A stretch of 51,603 nucleotides of DNA from Caulobacter endophyticus. Its GTDB lineage: Bacteria; Pseudomonadota; Alphaproteobacteria; Caulobacterales; Caulobacteraceae. The notes beneath the pieces are model-generated. The model saw nothing but the letters and a program-made list of their open reading frames with translations. It did not search any database and was not told the DNA's origin. Of this stretch, positions 43,146 to 51,603 are shown piece by piece. The stretch lies in contig NZ_QDKQ01000046.1 of the NCBI RefSeq assembly GCF_003116815.1, positions 11,355 through 62,957 on the forward strand, in the 5' to 3' direction. Both the position numbers and the translations under genes were made by a program. The number at the start of each line of letters is the position of its first letter. Positions within the stretch are counted from its first letter, which is position 1.

Positions 43146-43679
43146 CTAGACGGGCAGGGCGGCTTGGACCGAAGGCGGCGCGCTGGCGAAGCTGGACACG
43201 GTTACGCCCAGCAGGCGCACTCCTGTCCGCAACGGGTACACCGACCGCACGAGGTCCTGGGCCAGCAGGCGCAGGGTCGCCGCGTCACTGATCGGCGCGG
43301 CCAGGGACCAATGGCGGGTGGCTTGCGCGAAGTCGGCGTACTTGATCTTGACCGTGGCGGTGCGGCCGTAGGCATGCGCCTTCTGGCACTAGGCGAAGAC
43401 CTTCTCGGCCAGGGCCGCGATCTCGGTTTCAATGCGCGTGGTGTCGAGGAGGTTGGTCTCGAAGGTGGTCTCCGACCCGGAGGACTTACGCTCGCGGTCC
43501 GGATTGACGGGCCGGTCGTCGACGCCGCGGGCGATGCCGTAGATGTCCTCGCCGCACTCGACGCAGAACAGCAGGCTCTCGCCGGCCGGCAGACGGGCGC
43601 GAGCGCTCAAGACCCCGTCGGTCACCGTGTCCTCGATCTGGTCGAGCACGCCCCCGTCAAGTGTCCAGCCGCCGGCCAT
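43146..43679 (-). pseudogene. Hybrid of a DksA/TraR zinc-finger gene and the 3' end of dinB, with an in-frame TAG
   Basis: Residues 1-~45 (LDQIEDTVTDGVLSARARLP, ESLLFCVECGEDI) are a DksA/TraR-type start with the first zinc-finger cysteines. From YGIARGVDDRPVNPDRERKS the sequence is the little-finger region of DNA polymerase IV (SSGSETTFETNLLDTTRIET). It stops at TAG (CTA at 43389-43391) where the family often has Trp, and continues CQKAHAYGRTATVKIKYADF, LRLLAQDLVRSVYPLRTGVR to 43146. The polymerase palm and fingers are missing, so no polymerase activity is possible. Confidence 0.85.
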
Positions 43680-43926
43680 GCGTCGCGATAACTCCAGATT
43701 TCCCGAGCTTTAGGTGGGCATTGCGTCGGCGGCTCTCCAGACCAGACGGCCCGAGGCGAGCCGGTCATATTGTCGCGTCGGCGCGTCGGCTGGCGGGCCA
43801 CGCCAGTCCTCATCAGGGCATGGTGACTGCGCTTCCTCCGAGACTTCAATGGCGGCGCCCCCTAAAATTGACGGGTTGCGCCGTCCGGGCCGCCTTGATC
43901 GACTGATGTCCGGGGCTTGGGAGGCG

Positions 43927-45861
43927 ATGATGGCCAAAGGCCCCAAAGCACTCGCGATCCTGTCCCTGGCGCTTGCCGGCCTGCTCCTGGGGCTGTGGGC
44001 GGCGACGCAATCGACCGCCCACCAGTTCGGTTATCCCGCCGCCTTTGGTCCGGGGTGGGCGCAGGCTGGTTCGATCCGGCTCTATCCGCCCTGGGCCTTC
44101 GTCGACTGGTACGGCCGCTGGGCCGAGGCCTATCCGCAGGCGTTCGACCAGGCGTCCCTGGTCGGCCTGGCGGTGTTCCTGTGGCCTTTGCTGATGGTCA
44201 TCGGCCTGACCCGCCGGTTCGTGGCGCGGCCCCGTCCGTTCGGCAAGAACGCCTGGGGCGGTCTGACCGACGCGCGGCGGGCCGGGCTGGTGTCGGGAGG
44301 GCGCCTGCAGGGACGCGTGCTGGGCCGCCTGAAGGGACGCCTCCTGACCATCGGGATGATGGCCCATTGCGTGATCGTGGGCGCCTCGCGTTCGGGCAAG
44401 GGGGCGGGGCACGTGGTGCCCTCGGAGATCGGCTGGGGCGAGAGCGCTTTCACCTACGATCGCAAGGGGGAGCTTTGGCACATCACCGCCGACTATCGGC
44501 GGACCTTCTCCCACACGTTCTACTTTGCGCCGACCGATCCCAACACCGCGCGCTGGAACCCGCTGTTCGAGGTCCGTAAGGGCGCGATGGAGATCGCCGA
44601 CATCCAGAACATCGTTGGCATCCTGGTCGACCCGATTGGCCTGAAGGGCGGCAATCTCGACTTCTTCGACCAGAGCGCGGCCAACTTCTTCACCGGCGTG
44701 ATCCTGCATTGCCTTTATGCCGAGCCCAACGAGTACAAGACCCTGGGACACGTCCGTCGGCTGCTCATCGACATCGAGGCGACTTTGGACGCCATGCTGG
44801 CCACCAAGCATCGCTGGCGGCCCGACGCGGCCGCGCCGGACGGCCTGGCGCGGGACGGCAAAGGCCAACCGATCGCCGAGACCCATCCAGAGGTGTGGCT
44901 GGGGGCGACGGCGTTCAGATCGATGGAGCCTCGGGTTCGCTCAAGCGTCCTGGCCACGGCCCAGAAGTCCCTGGCCCTATGGGCCGACCCGTTGGTCTGC
45001 CACGCGACCGGAGCCTCTGACTTCTGCATCGGCGACTTGGTCTGCTCCAAGGCCCCGGTGAGCCTCTATTTGATCACCCCGCAGGCCCACGCCGACCGCT
45101 TGGCGTTCATCGTCCGTGTGATGTTGCGTCAGAGCCTCAACAGCCTGATGGAGACGGTGGACACCGACAGCCGCGGCCGTCCCAAGCGCCACAAACTGCT
45201 GATGATGCTCGACGAGTTTCCCAAGCTCGGCCCGCTACCGTTCTTGGAAAACGCGCTGGGGGAGATGGCGGGCTACGGGATCGCCGCCCATCTGATCTGC
45301 CAGTCGTTCAACGACGTCTTCAAATACTACGGCGTCTACACCTCGATCTTCGACAACTGCCACGTCACGGCCGCCTTCGCGACCTCCGAGCCGACCAGTA
45401 TCGAGCGCGTGGTCAAGCGGGCCGGGCGTGCGCTGGAAATGCGCGAGAGCTTCAGCGACCCGCGTTTGGCCTTCGGCAAGGGCCATCGCAGCCGAAACCA
45501 GGCCGAGGTCGAGCGATACGTCCTGGCCGAGCAGGACGTACGGGCTCTGCCAGCCGACAAGCAGTTCCTGTTCGTCAGCAACGCCAAGCCCTTCATCACC
45601 GACAAGATCCGCTACTGGGAGGTGCCGGCGATCGCGGCGGTGACGCGCAACTTCTTCGCTGGCGAACGGGCGCGCTTCGTGCAGACGCCCGAGACGCTCG
45701 ATGTGCCCGGCCCGCCGCCCAACGACTGGCTCGGCGTGCGGGCAGCAGCGCCCGGCGACCGACCCCTCAAGAGCGCCCCGGCCTCGACCGCGCGGAAACC
45801 CAGCGGGCCGCCGCCGGCCATCCTTAGCGTCGCCGACCTGACCTTCAGCTTCGAGGATTAG
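43927..45861 (+). CDS. virD4: VirD4/TraG type IV coupling protein
   Basis: 644 residues from ATG 43927 (GGGAGG ribosome site; ATG 43906 is an alternative). Two N-terminal membrane helices (LAILSLALAGLLLGLW and LVGLAVFLWPLLMVIGL) precede the motor domain: Walker A HCVIVGASRSGKGAGHVVPS, Walker B HKLLMMLDEFPKLGPLPFLE, and LICQSFNDVFKYYG. It delivers the relaxase-DNA complex to the channel. It ends 3 bp before trbB. The whole repair block separates it from the relaxase. Confidence 0.94.
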   Translation: MMAKGPKALAILSLALAGLLLGLWAATQSTAHQFGYPAAFGPGWAQAGSIRLYPPWAFVDWYGRWAEAYPQAFDQASLVGLAVFLWPLLMVIGLTRRFVARPRPFGKNAWGGLTDARRAGLVSGGRLQGRVLGRLKGRLLTIGMMAHCVIVGASRSGKGAGHVVPSEIGWGESAFTYDRKGELWHITADYRRTFSHTFYFAPTDPNTARWNPLFEVRKGAMEIADIQNIVGILVDPIGLKGGNLDFFDQSAANFFTGVILHCLYAEPNEYKTLGHVRRLLIDIEATLDAMLATKHRWRPDAAAPDGLARDGKGQPIAETHPEVWLGATAFRSMEPRVRSSVLATAQKSLALWADPLVCHATGASDFCIGDLVCSKAPVSLYLITPQAHADRLAFIVRVMLRQSLNSLMETVDTDSRGRPKRHKLLMMLDEFPKLGPLPFLENALGEMAGYGIAAHLICQSFNDVFKYYGVYTSIFDNCHVTAAFATSEPTSIERVVKRAGRALEMRESFSDPRLAFGKGHRSRNQAEVERYVLAEQDVRALPADKQFLFVSNAKPFITDKIRYWEVPAIAAVTRNFFAGERARFVQTPETLDVPGPPPNDWLGVRAAAPGDRPLKSAPASTARKPSGPPPAILSVADLTFSFED

Positions 45862-45864
45862 CTC

Positions 45865-46818
45865 ATGGCCCTGACCGACCCGGTGACCGCGACACGAAAG
45901 TCTGACGCCCTGGCCCAGGCCCTCGGCCCCGCCGTCGCCGCGGCCCTCGCCGCGGACGACGTGGTGGAGGTGATGGTCAACGCTGATGGCCGCGTGTGGG
46001 TCGAGCGCGCTGGGCGGGGCCGTGAGGACACCGGAGTGGTGATGAGCGCGGCGGACGCCGAACGCGTGCTGCGCCTGGTCGCCGATCACGCCGGCGAGGT
46101 GGTGACCCACGATCAGCCTCTGATCAGCGCCGCCCTGCCGGGCGGCGAGCGGTTTCAGGGGATCTACGCGCCGGTCGCGGCTGGCCCGTGTTTCGTGATC
46201 CGCAAGCGTCCGGCCATGATCTTCACGCTCCAGGACTTTGTCGTCCAAGGGGTCGTGGACCCTGGTCACGCCGCCGCCCTGGCCGAGGCGGTGGCGGCGC
46301 GCGAGAACATCCTGGTGGCCGGCGGGACCGGCGCGGGCAAGACGACCATGGCCAATGCGCTCCTGGCCCTGCCCGCCTTCGCACAGGATCGGGTGATCCT
46401 CATCGAGGACACTGCCGAACTTCAGTGTTCGGCCGAGGATCAACTGGCGCTGCTGACGCGCCGCGCCGCGCCGGTCGTGACCATGGCCGAACTGGTGCGC
46501 AGCGCGCTACGCCTGCGCCCAGATCGCATCGTGATCGGCGAGGTGCGCGACGGCAGTGCGTTGGACATGCTCAAGGCCTGGAACACCGGCCACCCCGGCG
46601 GAGTGGCGACGCTGCACGCCAACAGCGCGGCCGAGGCGCTCGATCGGCTGGAGGACCTGATTGGCGAGGTCAGCCAGCGCGTGCCGCGGCGTGCGATCGG
46701 CCAGGCGATCGGTCTCATCGCCTTCTTGACGAGAACCTCTAAAGGACGCGCCTTGAAAACCCTGCTGAGGGTCGGGGGATGGAGCGAGGAGACAGGCTAC
46801 CGACTGACGCCGATCTGA
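45865..46818 (+). CDS. trbB: TrbB/VirB11 traffic ATPase
   Basis: 317 residues: N-terminal domain (ADDVVEVMVNADGRVWVERA), Walker A ENILVAGGTGAGKTTMANAL, Asp box VILIEDTAELQC, Walker B RPDRIVIGEVRDGSALDML, His box HPGGVATLHANSAAEALDRL. A hexameric ATPase for pilus assembly and substrate transfer. In trb operons trbC, D, E, J, L, F, G and I should follow; none do. Confidence 0.93.
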   Translation: MALTDPVTATRKSDALAQALGPAVAAALAADDVVEVMVNADGRVWVERAGRGREDTGVVMSAADAERVLRLVADHAGEVVTHDQPLISAALPGGERFQGIYAPVAAGPCFVIRKRPAMIFTLQDFVVQGVVDPGHAAALAEAVAARENILVAGGTGAGKTTMANALLALPAFAQDRVILIEDTAELQCSAEDQLALLTRRAAPVVTMAELVRSALRLRPDRIVIGEVRDGSALDMLKAWNTGHPGGVATLHANSAAEALDRLEDLIGEVSQRVPRRAIGQAIGLIAFLTRTSKGRALKTLLRVGGWSEETGYRLTPI

Positions 46819-47429
46819 TGAGCGCGCCAGGGACGGTGGCCGGGCCGCGTTGCGACCCGCCTTTCAGCTCAAGGGCGAAGGACCCAAAGATGACGACGTA
46901 GCTGAGGTTGTTGTCATCGGCGCCCTTGGCGCGCGCGCCAAGCCAGTACATCCCTGCCTTCGGCGGGCCTTCCGCAGATCGAGGCGCTCGACGAGTGATC
47001 GCTGTCGCAGAGTCCGTTCGTGCGGATCAGTACAGGCGAAAATCGAACCAAGACACTCGGTGGGTGGCCGCGGGAGATCTTGTTCCTGGGCAGAGCGTGC
47101 TGATGGCGGCGGGACAGGTTCAGTTGTCTCGGTGATCGGTACCGGGCGTCAAACTGGCGCCTTCACTCAAGATCGAAGGTTTCAACACCTGCTTCGTGGG
47201 TGATCAGTATTCTGGGTCCACAACATCTGTCTGGCTTGGCCGTTTAGTGATCTAGAACAACGCCTAGAGATTGGTGTTCAAGACTGGTCGAACTGTCCGC
47301 TATCGATCGCAACGATGTCGGGGGCGGGTCGAACGGACCGGACCCGTCGCCGTTCCGGCGGGCGTCAAAGGCTTGATCTGGGAACGTCCACGTTCGTCGG
47401 CGATTGAGCCGCGACAGACGGAGGCGACG
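46819..47429. other. Gene-free stretch where the trb operon ends
   Basis: About 611 bp with no supported gene and lower coding bias. A minus-strand fragment near 46860-46951 (MYWLGARAKGADDNNLSYVV) reads protein-like for ~30 residues and may be a remnant. No integrase gene or target-site repeat was recognised, but this is the probable edge of the conjugative element. Confidence 0.45.
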
Positions 47430-47675
47430 ATGCGGCTACCGGTGATGATCCTGGCGACAGCGGTTCTGGCCGCATCCTGCTCGAAATCGTCCGAAATGCC
47501 GAAAGCGGATGAGCGCCCGGGCCAGCAGGCCGCCGAAGGGCCGTCGGCGCGAGGTTCGGCCGAGCGCGAGACCGGGCCGGATTCAGGGACGACTGCGCGC
47601 CAGAACCCTGCGCCCAGTTCTTCCGACGGCGGCAACGCCCATGAAGTTCCAGCCCAGATCGACTCGAAGCGATAG
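47430..47675 (+). CDS. Small lipoprotein
   Basis: 81 residues with a lipobox (VMILATAVLAASC) and a fully polar, Ser/Gly/Glu-rich mature part without a fold signature. GGAGGCGACG precedes the ATG at 47430. Convergent with pgm. Unknown function, entericidin-like in size but not in sequence. Confidence 0.65.
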   Translation: MRLPVMILATAVLAASCSKSSEMPKADERPGQQAAEGPSARGSAERETGPDSGTTARQNPAPSSSDGGNAHEVPAQIDSKR

Positions 47676-47686
47676 GCCCGTCGGAA

Positions 47687-49327
47687 CTAGGCCGACTTGA
47701 GAACCTTGCCGACCAGGTCTCGGGCCTCGGTCTGGACGGCCTTGAGATGTTCGGCGCCGAGGAACGATTCCGCATAGATCTTGTAGACGTCCTCGGTGCC
47801 GGACGGCCGAGCGGCGAACCAGGCGTTCTTGGTCGTGACCTTTAGCCCGCCGATCGCTTCGCCGTTGCCGGGCGCGGCAGTCAGAATGCTGGTGATGGTC
47901 TCGCCCGCCAGGCTCTCCGCCGACACGTCGGTGGGGCTGAGCGCCGCGAGCCGGGCCTTTTCCCGGCGATCGGCGGGCGCGTCGATGCGTGCGTAGGCGG
48001 GCGCGCCGTATTGGTCGGCGAGGCCGGCATAGAGCTGGCTGGCGCTCTTGCCGGTGACGGCCTGGATCTCGGCGGCCAGCAGCGACAGCAGGATGCCGTC
48101 CTTGTCGGTTGTCCAGACCGAACCGTCCCTGCGCAGGAACGAGGCGCCGGCCGATTCCTCGCCGCCAAAGCCCACCGAGCCGTCCAGAAGGCCGGGCACG
48201 AAGTGCTTGAAGCCGACCGGCGTCTCCAGAAGTCGCCGGCCCAGCCCGGCCACGACGCGATCGATCATCGAGGAGGAGACGAGCGTCTTGCCGACCGTGA
48301 CGTCCTGCGCCCATTGCGGGCGATGGGCGAACAGGTAGGCGATGGCGACGGCCAGATAATGGTTGGGGTTCATCAGGCCGCCGTCCGGCGTGACGACGCC
48401 ATGACGATCGGCGTCGGCGTCGTTGCCAACGGCCACGTCGAACGGCGTTTGCCCCTTCATCATCTCGATCAGATTGGCCATGGCGCTGGGCGACGAGCAG
48501 TCCATGCGGATCTTGCCGTCGCTGTCGAGCGGCATGAACGCCCACTGGCGGTCGACCCTGTCGTTGACCACGGTCAGATCCAGCCGATGGCGCTGGGCGA
48601 TTTCGCCCCAATAGGCGACGGCGGCGCCGCCCAGCGGATCGGCCCCAATCCGCACGCCCGACGCCCGGATGGCGTCCAGGTCGAGGATGGCGGGCAGGTC
48701 GTCGATGTAGAGGCCCAGGAAGTCGTGGTTCCTGGCTGCCGCCCGGGCGCGCTCGAACGGGGCGCGGCGAACTTCGCGCATGCCGCCTTCCAGCAACTGG
48801 TTGGCCCGGGCGGCGATGGCCGAAGTGATTTCGCCGCCGGCTGGGCCGCCGGAAGGCGGATTGTACTTGATGCCGCCGTCACGCGGAGGGTTGTGCGACG
48901 GGGTGAGCAGAATGCCGTCGGCCTGTGCGCCGTGGGCGCGGTTGTGGATCAGGATGGCGTGGGAAACGGCGGGGGTCGGCGTGAACCCGTCGGTTGCGTC
49001 GACGAGCGCCTCGACGCCATTGCCGGCCAGAACCTCGAGAACCGAGCGCCAGGCCGGTTCCGACAGGGCATGGGTGTCGCGGCCGACGAAGACCGGGCCA
49101 GTAATCCCCTGGCTGGCGCGGTGTTCGACGATGGCCTGAGTGATCGCCAGGACGTGGCCTTCGTTGAAGGCGCCGTCCGCGCTCGAACCACGGTGTCCCG
49201 AGGTGCCGAAGGCCACCCGCTGTGCGACATCGCTCATGTCAGGCTGGCGATCGGCATAGGCGCACACCAGGGCGTCGACGTCCGTCAGGTCCTCGGGGCG
49301 CGCGCGGCGCCCGGCGTGTTCGTGCAT
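47687..49327 (-). CDS. pgm: Phosphoglucomutase (alpha-D-glucose phosphate-specific)
   Basis: 546 residues, full length for the E. coli Pgm type. Motifs in order: [12 protein letters not shown], the active phosphoserine loop [20 protein letters not shown], the Mg-binding [14 protein letters not shown], sugar-binding [13 protein letters not shown], and phosphate-binding [18 protein letters not shown]. It interconverts glucose 1- and 6-phosphate for glycogen, envelope sugar and central metabolism. It is a typical chromosomal gene and marks the right flank of the mobile region. ATG 49327; no operon partner. Confidence 0.96.
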   Translation of the reverse strand: MHEHAGRRARPEDLTDVDALVCAYADRQPDMSDVAQRVAFGTSGHRGSSADGAFNEGHVLAITQAIVEHRASQGITGPVFVGRDTHALSEPAWRSVLEVLAGNGVEALVDATDGFTPTPAVSHAILIHNRAHGAQADGILLTPSHNPPRDGGIKYNPPSGGPAGGEITSAIAARANQLLEGGMREVRRAPFERARAAARNHDFLGLYIDDLPAILDLDAIRASGVRIGADPLGGAAVAYWGEIAQRHRLDLTVVNDRVDRQWAFMPLDSDGKIRMDCSSPSAMANLIEMMKGQTPFDVAVGNDADADRHGVVTPDGGLMNPNHYLAVAIAYLFAHRPQWAQDVTVGKTLVSSSMIDRVVAGLGRRLLETPVGFKHFVPGLLDGSVGFGGEESAGASFLRRDGSVWTTDKDGILLSLLAAEIQAVTGKSASQLYAGLADQYGAPAYARIDAPADRREKARLAALSPTDVSAESLAGETITSILTAAPGNGEAIGGLKVTTKNAWFAARPSGTEDVYKIYAESFLGAEHLKAVQTEARDLVGKVLKSA

Positions 49328-49419
49328 GGATGTCCCCGAAATGACTGGCCCCTAATATGCGCTATAGCGGGAAAGGTTCCGATATACGGCTTTAACTCTC
49401 TCGCGGCCTGCGGGCATAG

Positions 49420-49890
49420 GTGCTCGTCGATCCTTTCGCGCCCGGATCTTGGCGTGACGCCGCTGTGGATCAGGGCCTTGAGACAACCGTCGCGATCGGC
49501 GCCCAGCGCCACTCGCTGCAGCGCCGGGGCGCGGCCGCCGACCATCCGATAGACGGGTCAGCCGCACGGCGCAGCCCGTCAGATGCGCGGCGCAGGCCGC
49601 TAGCACCTGTTGCTGCCACAGGGTCTTGCCGCCGACGAAGGGAGAGGTGGCAACCACACGCGTCTGGTCGATCCCGAACATCTGAGCATGGCGGCGGTGA
49701 TCAGCTCGCCTGGCGAGAGCTCGGTTTCGAGATTGGGCCGATCGCCAGGCAGGCGATGGAAGTCGGTCAGCGGCAGGCTTGTGTACGCCCGCCCGACCCG
49801 CGAGATGGACAACGGCGTCGAGGGCGGCCAAGGCCACGCACATGTCGGACGGATGCACGGCGATGCAGGCCTCCGAAGCACCCAGGATGG
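49420..49890 (-). pseudogene. Remnant of a xanthine-dehydrogenase-type enzyme (FAD and molybdopterin subunits joined)
   Basis: One frame from ~49897 reads MHAILGASEACIAVHPSDMC, VALAALDAVVHLAGRAG, as in the FAD-binding subunit (YagS/PaoB). Another frame continues that subunit (LPLTDFHRLPGDRPNLETEL, SPGELITAAML). Then the first frame resumes with FGIDQTRVVATSPFVGGKTL, WQQQVLAACAAHLTG, which belongs to the molybdopterin subunit (PaoC-like). So a frameshift and a large deletion have merged two adjacent genes. No function expected. Confidence 0.7.
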
Positions 49891-49897
49891 CGTGCAT

Positions 49898-50339
49898 GCG
49901 GCGTGCGCTTTAAAGGCTAGCGGTTAAGCCGCAGGCGCGAAGCGCCTGTTCAGGCTTAACCGCATGCCGAGCCCAAGCCGGGCGGCGAGTTGCCGGTCAA
50001 GGCGGGCCCTTGAGGGGCAGATCGACGTCTGGCCCTTCATCCGTAGATGGGCCCAGAACCCGGCGTATACGCAGACCGAAGCGGTTAGGTCCGATCTGCT
50101 GACGCCCCCGAGTTCCGCTAAGGGTGGTTAGAAGACCTTGGCTGACCTATCGTTTCGACATGAGCCCAGCCTCCGCCACCCAATCTGCTGACCCACCCGC
50201 CGTGAAATCGCGTGCTGGAAACGACCCGCGACGGCTTCTCGAGAGCGCTGTGCAAGGTCTCACTGGCGGCTCAGGTCGCCGCCCTGCCTCGATAGGTTCC
50301 CATGCTTTGGCGGCGAGATTGAGAGGCCGGAGGGTTTTC
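49898..50339. other. Gene-free stretch with a long palindrome
   Basis: About 440 bp between the dehydrogenase remnant and a lipoprotein gene. It contains the palindrome at 49921-49962. The in-frame extension of the downstream gene to 50124 has no signal or family sequence. Confidence 0.5.
49921..49962. repeat. Two-part perfect palindrome
   Basis: CGGTTAAGCC (49921-49930) pairs with GGCTTAACCG (49953-49962), and within it CAGGCGC (49932-49938) pairs with GCGCCTG (49942-49948). The result is a long bulged hairpin. There is no T-tract. It resembles a dispersed palindromic element or transcript-end structure. Confidence 0.8.
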
Positions 50340-51020
50340 ATGGCCTCGGCGTTGGCGGGGCTTCTGGGAAGTCTAACTGCCTGCGTTGGGCCGACATTCA
50401 GGTACCGATTTCGCCTGTCGGTTAATGTCAAGATCGGCGAAAAGTACGTCACGGGAAGCGGTGTATGGGAACGCGTTGCTCGGAATGTAAACGCATTTCC
50501 AAATGGGGAAATGGCGCACTTAAATACACTCGGTGACGCGATCGAAATTGACTTGGGCGGAAACGTTCAGCTTTTCGTGTGTCGGGTTGGCTGGTCTTAC
50601 GACGATGAGAGAATTTTCCTCAATCTCAAAGGCTGGTCTCCGGATAAATACTTTGATCGGTTGACGTCGATTCAGGGCGATCTGGACGCCCCTGGGGGCG
50701 GAAAGCGTGGTGCACTTGCGCGGCTAAGGAGCAGTTCGCCCATTACGGTCGAGGCGACGGATTTGCCTCTGATCGTGCGCTTCATTGACCCGACAGACGC
50801 CAGCAGTGTGCAAGTTATTGATCCTACGAAGCTTCAAGAACTGATTGGCGTGCCGATCGAATTCGCTTCAGCGACGGTCGAGATTACCAGAGATAAAGTA
50901 AATCGGTACATCCAGAAGCGCTTGCCTTGGCTTGCCAAAAATGGATCTGCGGCATATCTGAGCACCACCACGAGGTACCCAGACCGATACGTCGCACAGA
51001 GAGAAGATTTCACGCTATAG
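50340..51020 (+). CDS. Hypothetical lipoprotein
   Basis: 226 residues from ATG 50340 (GGAGGG ribosome site). A short lipoprotein signal (ASALAGLLGSLTAC) is followed by a beta-rich mature part: FRYRFRLSVNVKIGEKYVTG, GDAIEIDLGGNVQLFVCRVG, TDLPLIVRFIDPTDASSVQV, FASATVEITRDKVNRYIQKR. Codon use is more AT-tolerant than in the neighbours, suggesting recent acquisition. No family recognised. Start at 50340 chosen over 50124 because only it exposes the signal. Confidence 0.7.
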   Translation: MASALAGLLGSLTACVGPTFRYRFRLSVNVKIGEKYVTGSGVWERVARNVNAFPNGEMAHLNTLGDAIEIDLGGNVQLFVCRVGWSYDDERIFLNLKGWSPDKYFDRLTSIQGDLDAPGGGKRGALARLRSSSPITVEATDLPLIVRFIDPTDASSVQVIDPTKLQELIGVPIEFASATVEITRDKVNRYIQKRLPWLAKNGSAAYLSTTTRYPDRYVAQREDFTL

Positions 51021-51603
51021 TTTTGGGGCGATCAATGTCTAATGCGCTCTTTATGGCGATACTGTCGATGATGACTATAGGCTAGAAGTGACCGCGTGAT
51101 TTCGGTTGTCGAGCGCAGGACTCGGCCGCCCGCATCGTTCGCCACCGTCGGCACCGACCCGGCGCGCTCTTGAAAGCGGACCGCCCGAGGGTCGCCTACG
51201 AGTCAGGTTCCGTCTAGGGGCGGGGCCGAGCGCCTGCAATGCGCCGCACCATTCGCGTTCCTGGGATTCAGCACCATGGACCGGCGGCATTGCCGGGAAC
51301 AGCCAGTGGATGGGCTCTGCTAGGGTGGTTGGTGTTTGAAGCGGTCTGAGAGCTGGCGCTGGGTCTGTCCGACTTGGGTCGCGAACCGAAATTGGCCCCG
51401 CGCCGGCAACCGGACCTTGGTCCGGACAAGAGACCGGCGCGGTGGCGGTGCCCTCAATGTCCGGTCTCAGTCAGGGCGCTCATTTCCGTTCCCGACCCGT
51501 AGCGGACCGTTGGTACGTCCGTTAAGATCGTGGAGAAGCGGGGGCATTTCGTGACGCTGACCGGCGACGTCTCTTCTGTGCGGCTGACTATCGTTGGCTA
51601 CCA
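51021..51603. other. Gene-free right end of window
   Basis: About 583 bp with no supported gene. Open frames are short and Arg/Pro/Gly-rich. No repeat, tRNA or terminator was recognised. A gene may begin beyond the edge. Confidence 0.45.

Noticed and set aside
7733..43391. Stop-codon reassignment of TAG in this genome
   Set aside because: TAG ends intact genes here (both arsC copies, the SDR, ku's convergent small gene), so it is a normal terminator.
46739..46951. 70-codon minus-strand gene after trbB
   Set aside because: Overlaps the end of trbB; only ~30 residues look protein-like, so at most a remnant.
49910..49970. Integron attC site
   Set aside because: GTTAAGC and GCTTAAC resemble attC boxes, but the outer order is reversed relative to RYYYAAC...GTTRRRY and no integrase or cassette array is present.
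51336..51554. 72-codon frame at the right end
   Set aside because: No ribosome site, Arg-rich composition and no recognisable family.

Overview
High-GC alphaproteobacterial DNA, most likely Caulobacteraceae (Caulobacter/Phenylobacterium-like). Supporting signs are a GcrA-family regulator, an HWE histidine kinase, a DUF3606 protein, an imuA-imuB-dnaE2 mutagenesis operon behind an alphaproteobacterial LexA box (GTTC-N7-GTTC), and aqpS-type arsenic genes as in rhizobia. All calls come from reading the sequence; no database search was run.

Layout. (1) 1-4.7 kb: a tandemly duplicated arsenic locus (arsH, arsR, aqpS, arsC, arsN); the window starts inside the first copy. (2) 4.8-20 kb: accessory chromosome-like DNA with stress proteins, two LysR regulators facing small redox operons, an HWE kinase, small hypothetical genes and many broken genes. 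(3) 20-33 kb: a plasmid-type backbone: MNT-HEPN protein, GcrA paralogue, DUF2493 protein, ssb, DUF1612-type protein, parA plus a small partner, repA, an iteron origin, TraF peptidase, cell-wall hydrolase, a TraD-like accessory protein, an oriT with an RSF1010/Ti-like nic site, and a MobA/MobL relaxase. (4) 34-43.7 kb: a DNA-repair block (xthA, broken ku, alkB, dnaE2-imuB-imuA, a dksA/dinB hybrid) lying between the relaxase and the coupling protein. (5) 43.9-46.8 kb: VirD4/TraG and TrbB/VirB11, after which the rest of a mating-pair operon is absent. (6) 47.4 kb to the end: chromosome-like genes (pgm, lipoproteins) and remains of a molybdenum hydroxylase. The plasmid backbone therefore looks like an integrated or decayed conjugative replicon, or part of a large secondary replicon; the window alone cannot decide.

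How parts work together. ArsR would derepress aqpS-arsC: ArsC reduces arsenate and AqpS lets arsenite out, while ArsH and ArsN act on organoarsenicals. RepA with the iterons, and ParA with its partner and repeats, would maintain the replicon. Relaxase, TraD-like protein and oriT would start transfer, VirD4 would couple it, and TrbB would power a channel encoded elsewhere. Every gene called from 21.3 to 31.8 kb is on the + strand, and the nic site puts the transferred strand as their template. Two imperfect copies of a ~180-bp hairpin-rich leader sit upstream of two unrelated ORFs next to oriT. Together this suggests a leading region with structured or single-stranded promoters, and is the most interesting hypothesis here.

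The second theme is decay. Five genes carry an in-frame TAG with family-consistent sequence on both sides. Three loci fuse parts of different genes (NmrA/REC, DksA/DinB, two xanthine-dehydrogenase subunits), and several others are frameshifted or truncated. TAG is also the normal terminator of intact genes here, so pseudogenes or sequence errors are likelier than recoding.
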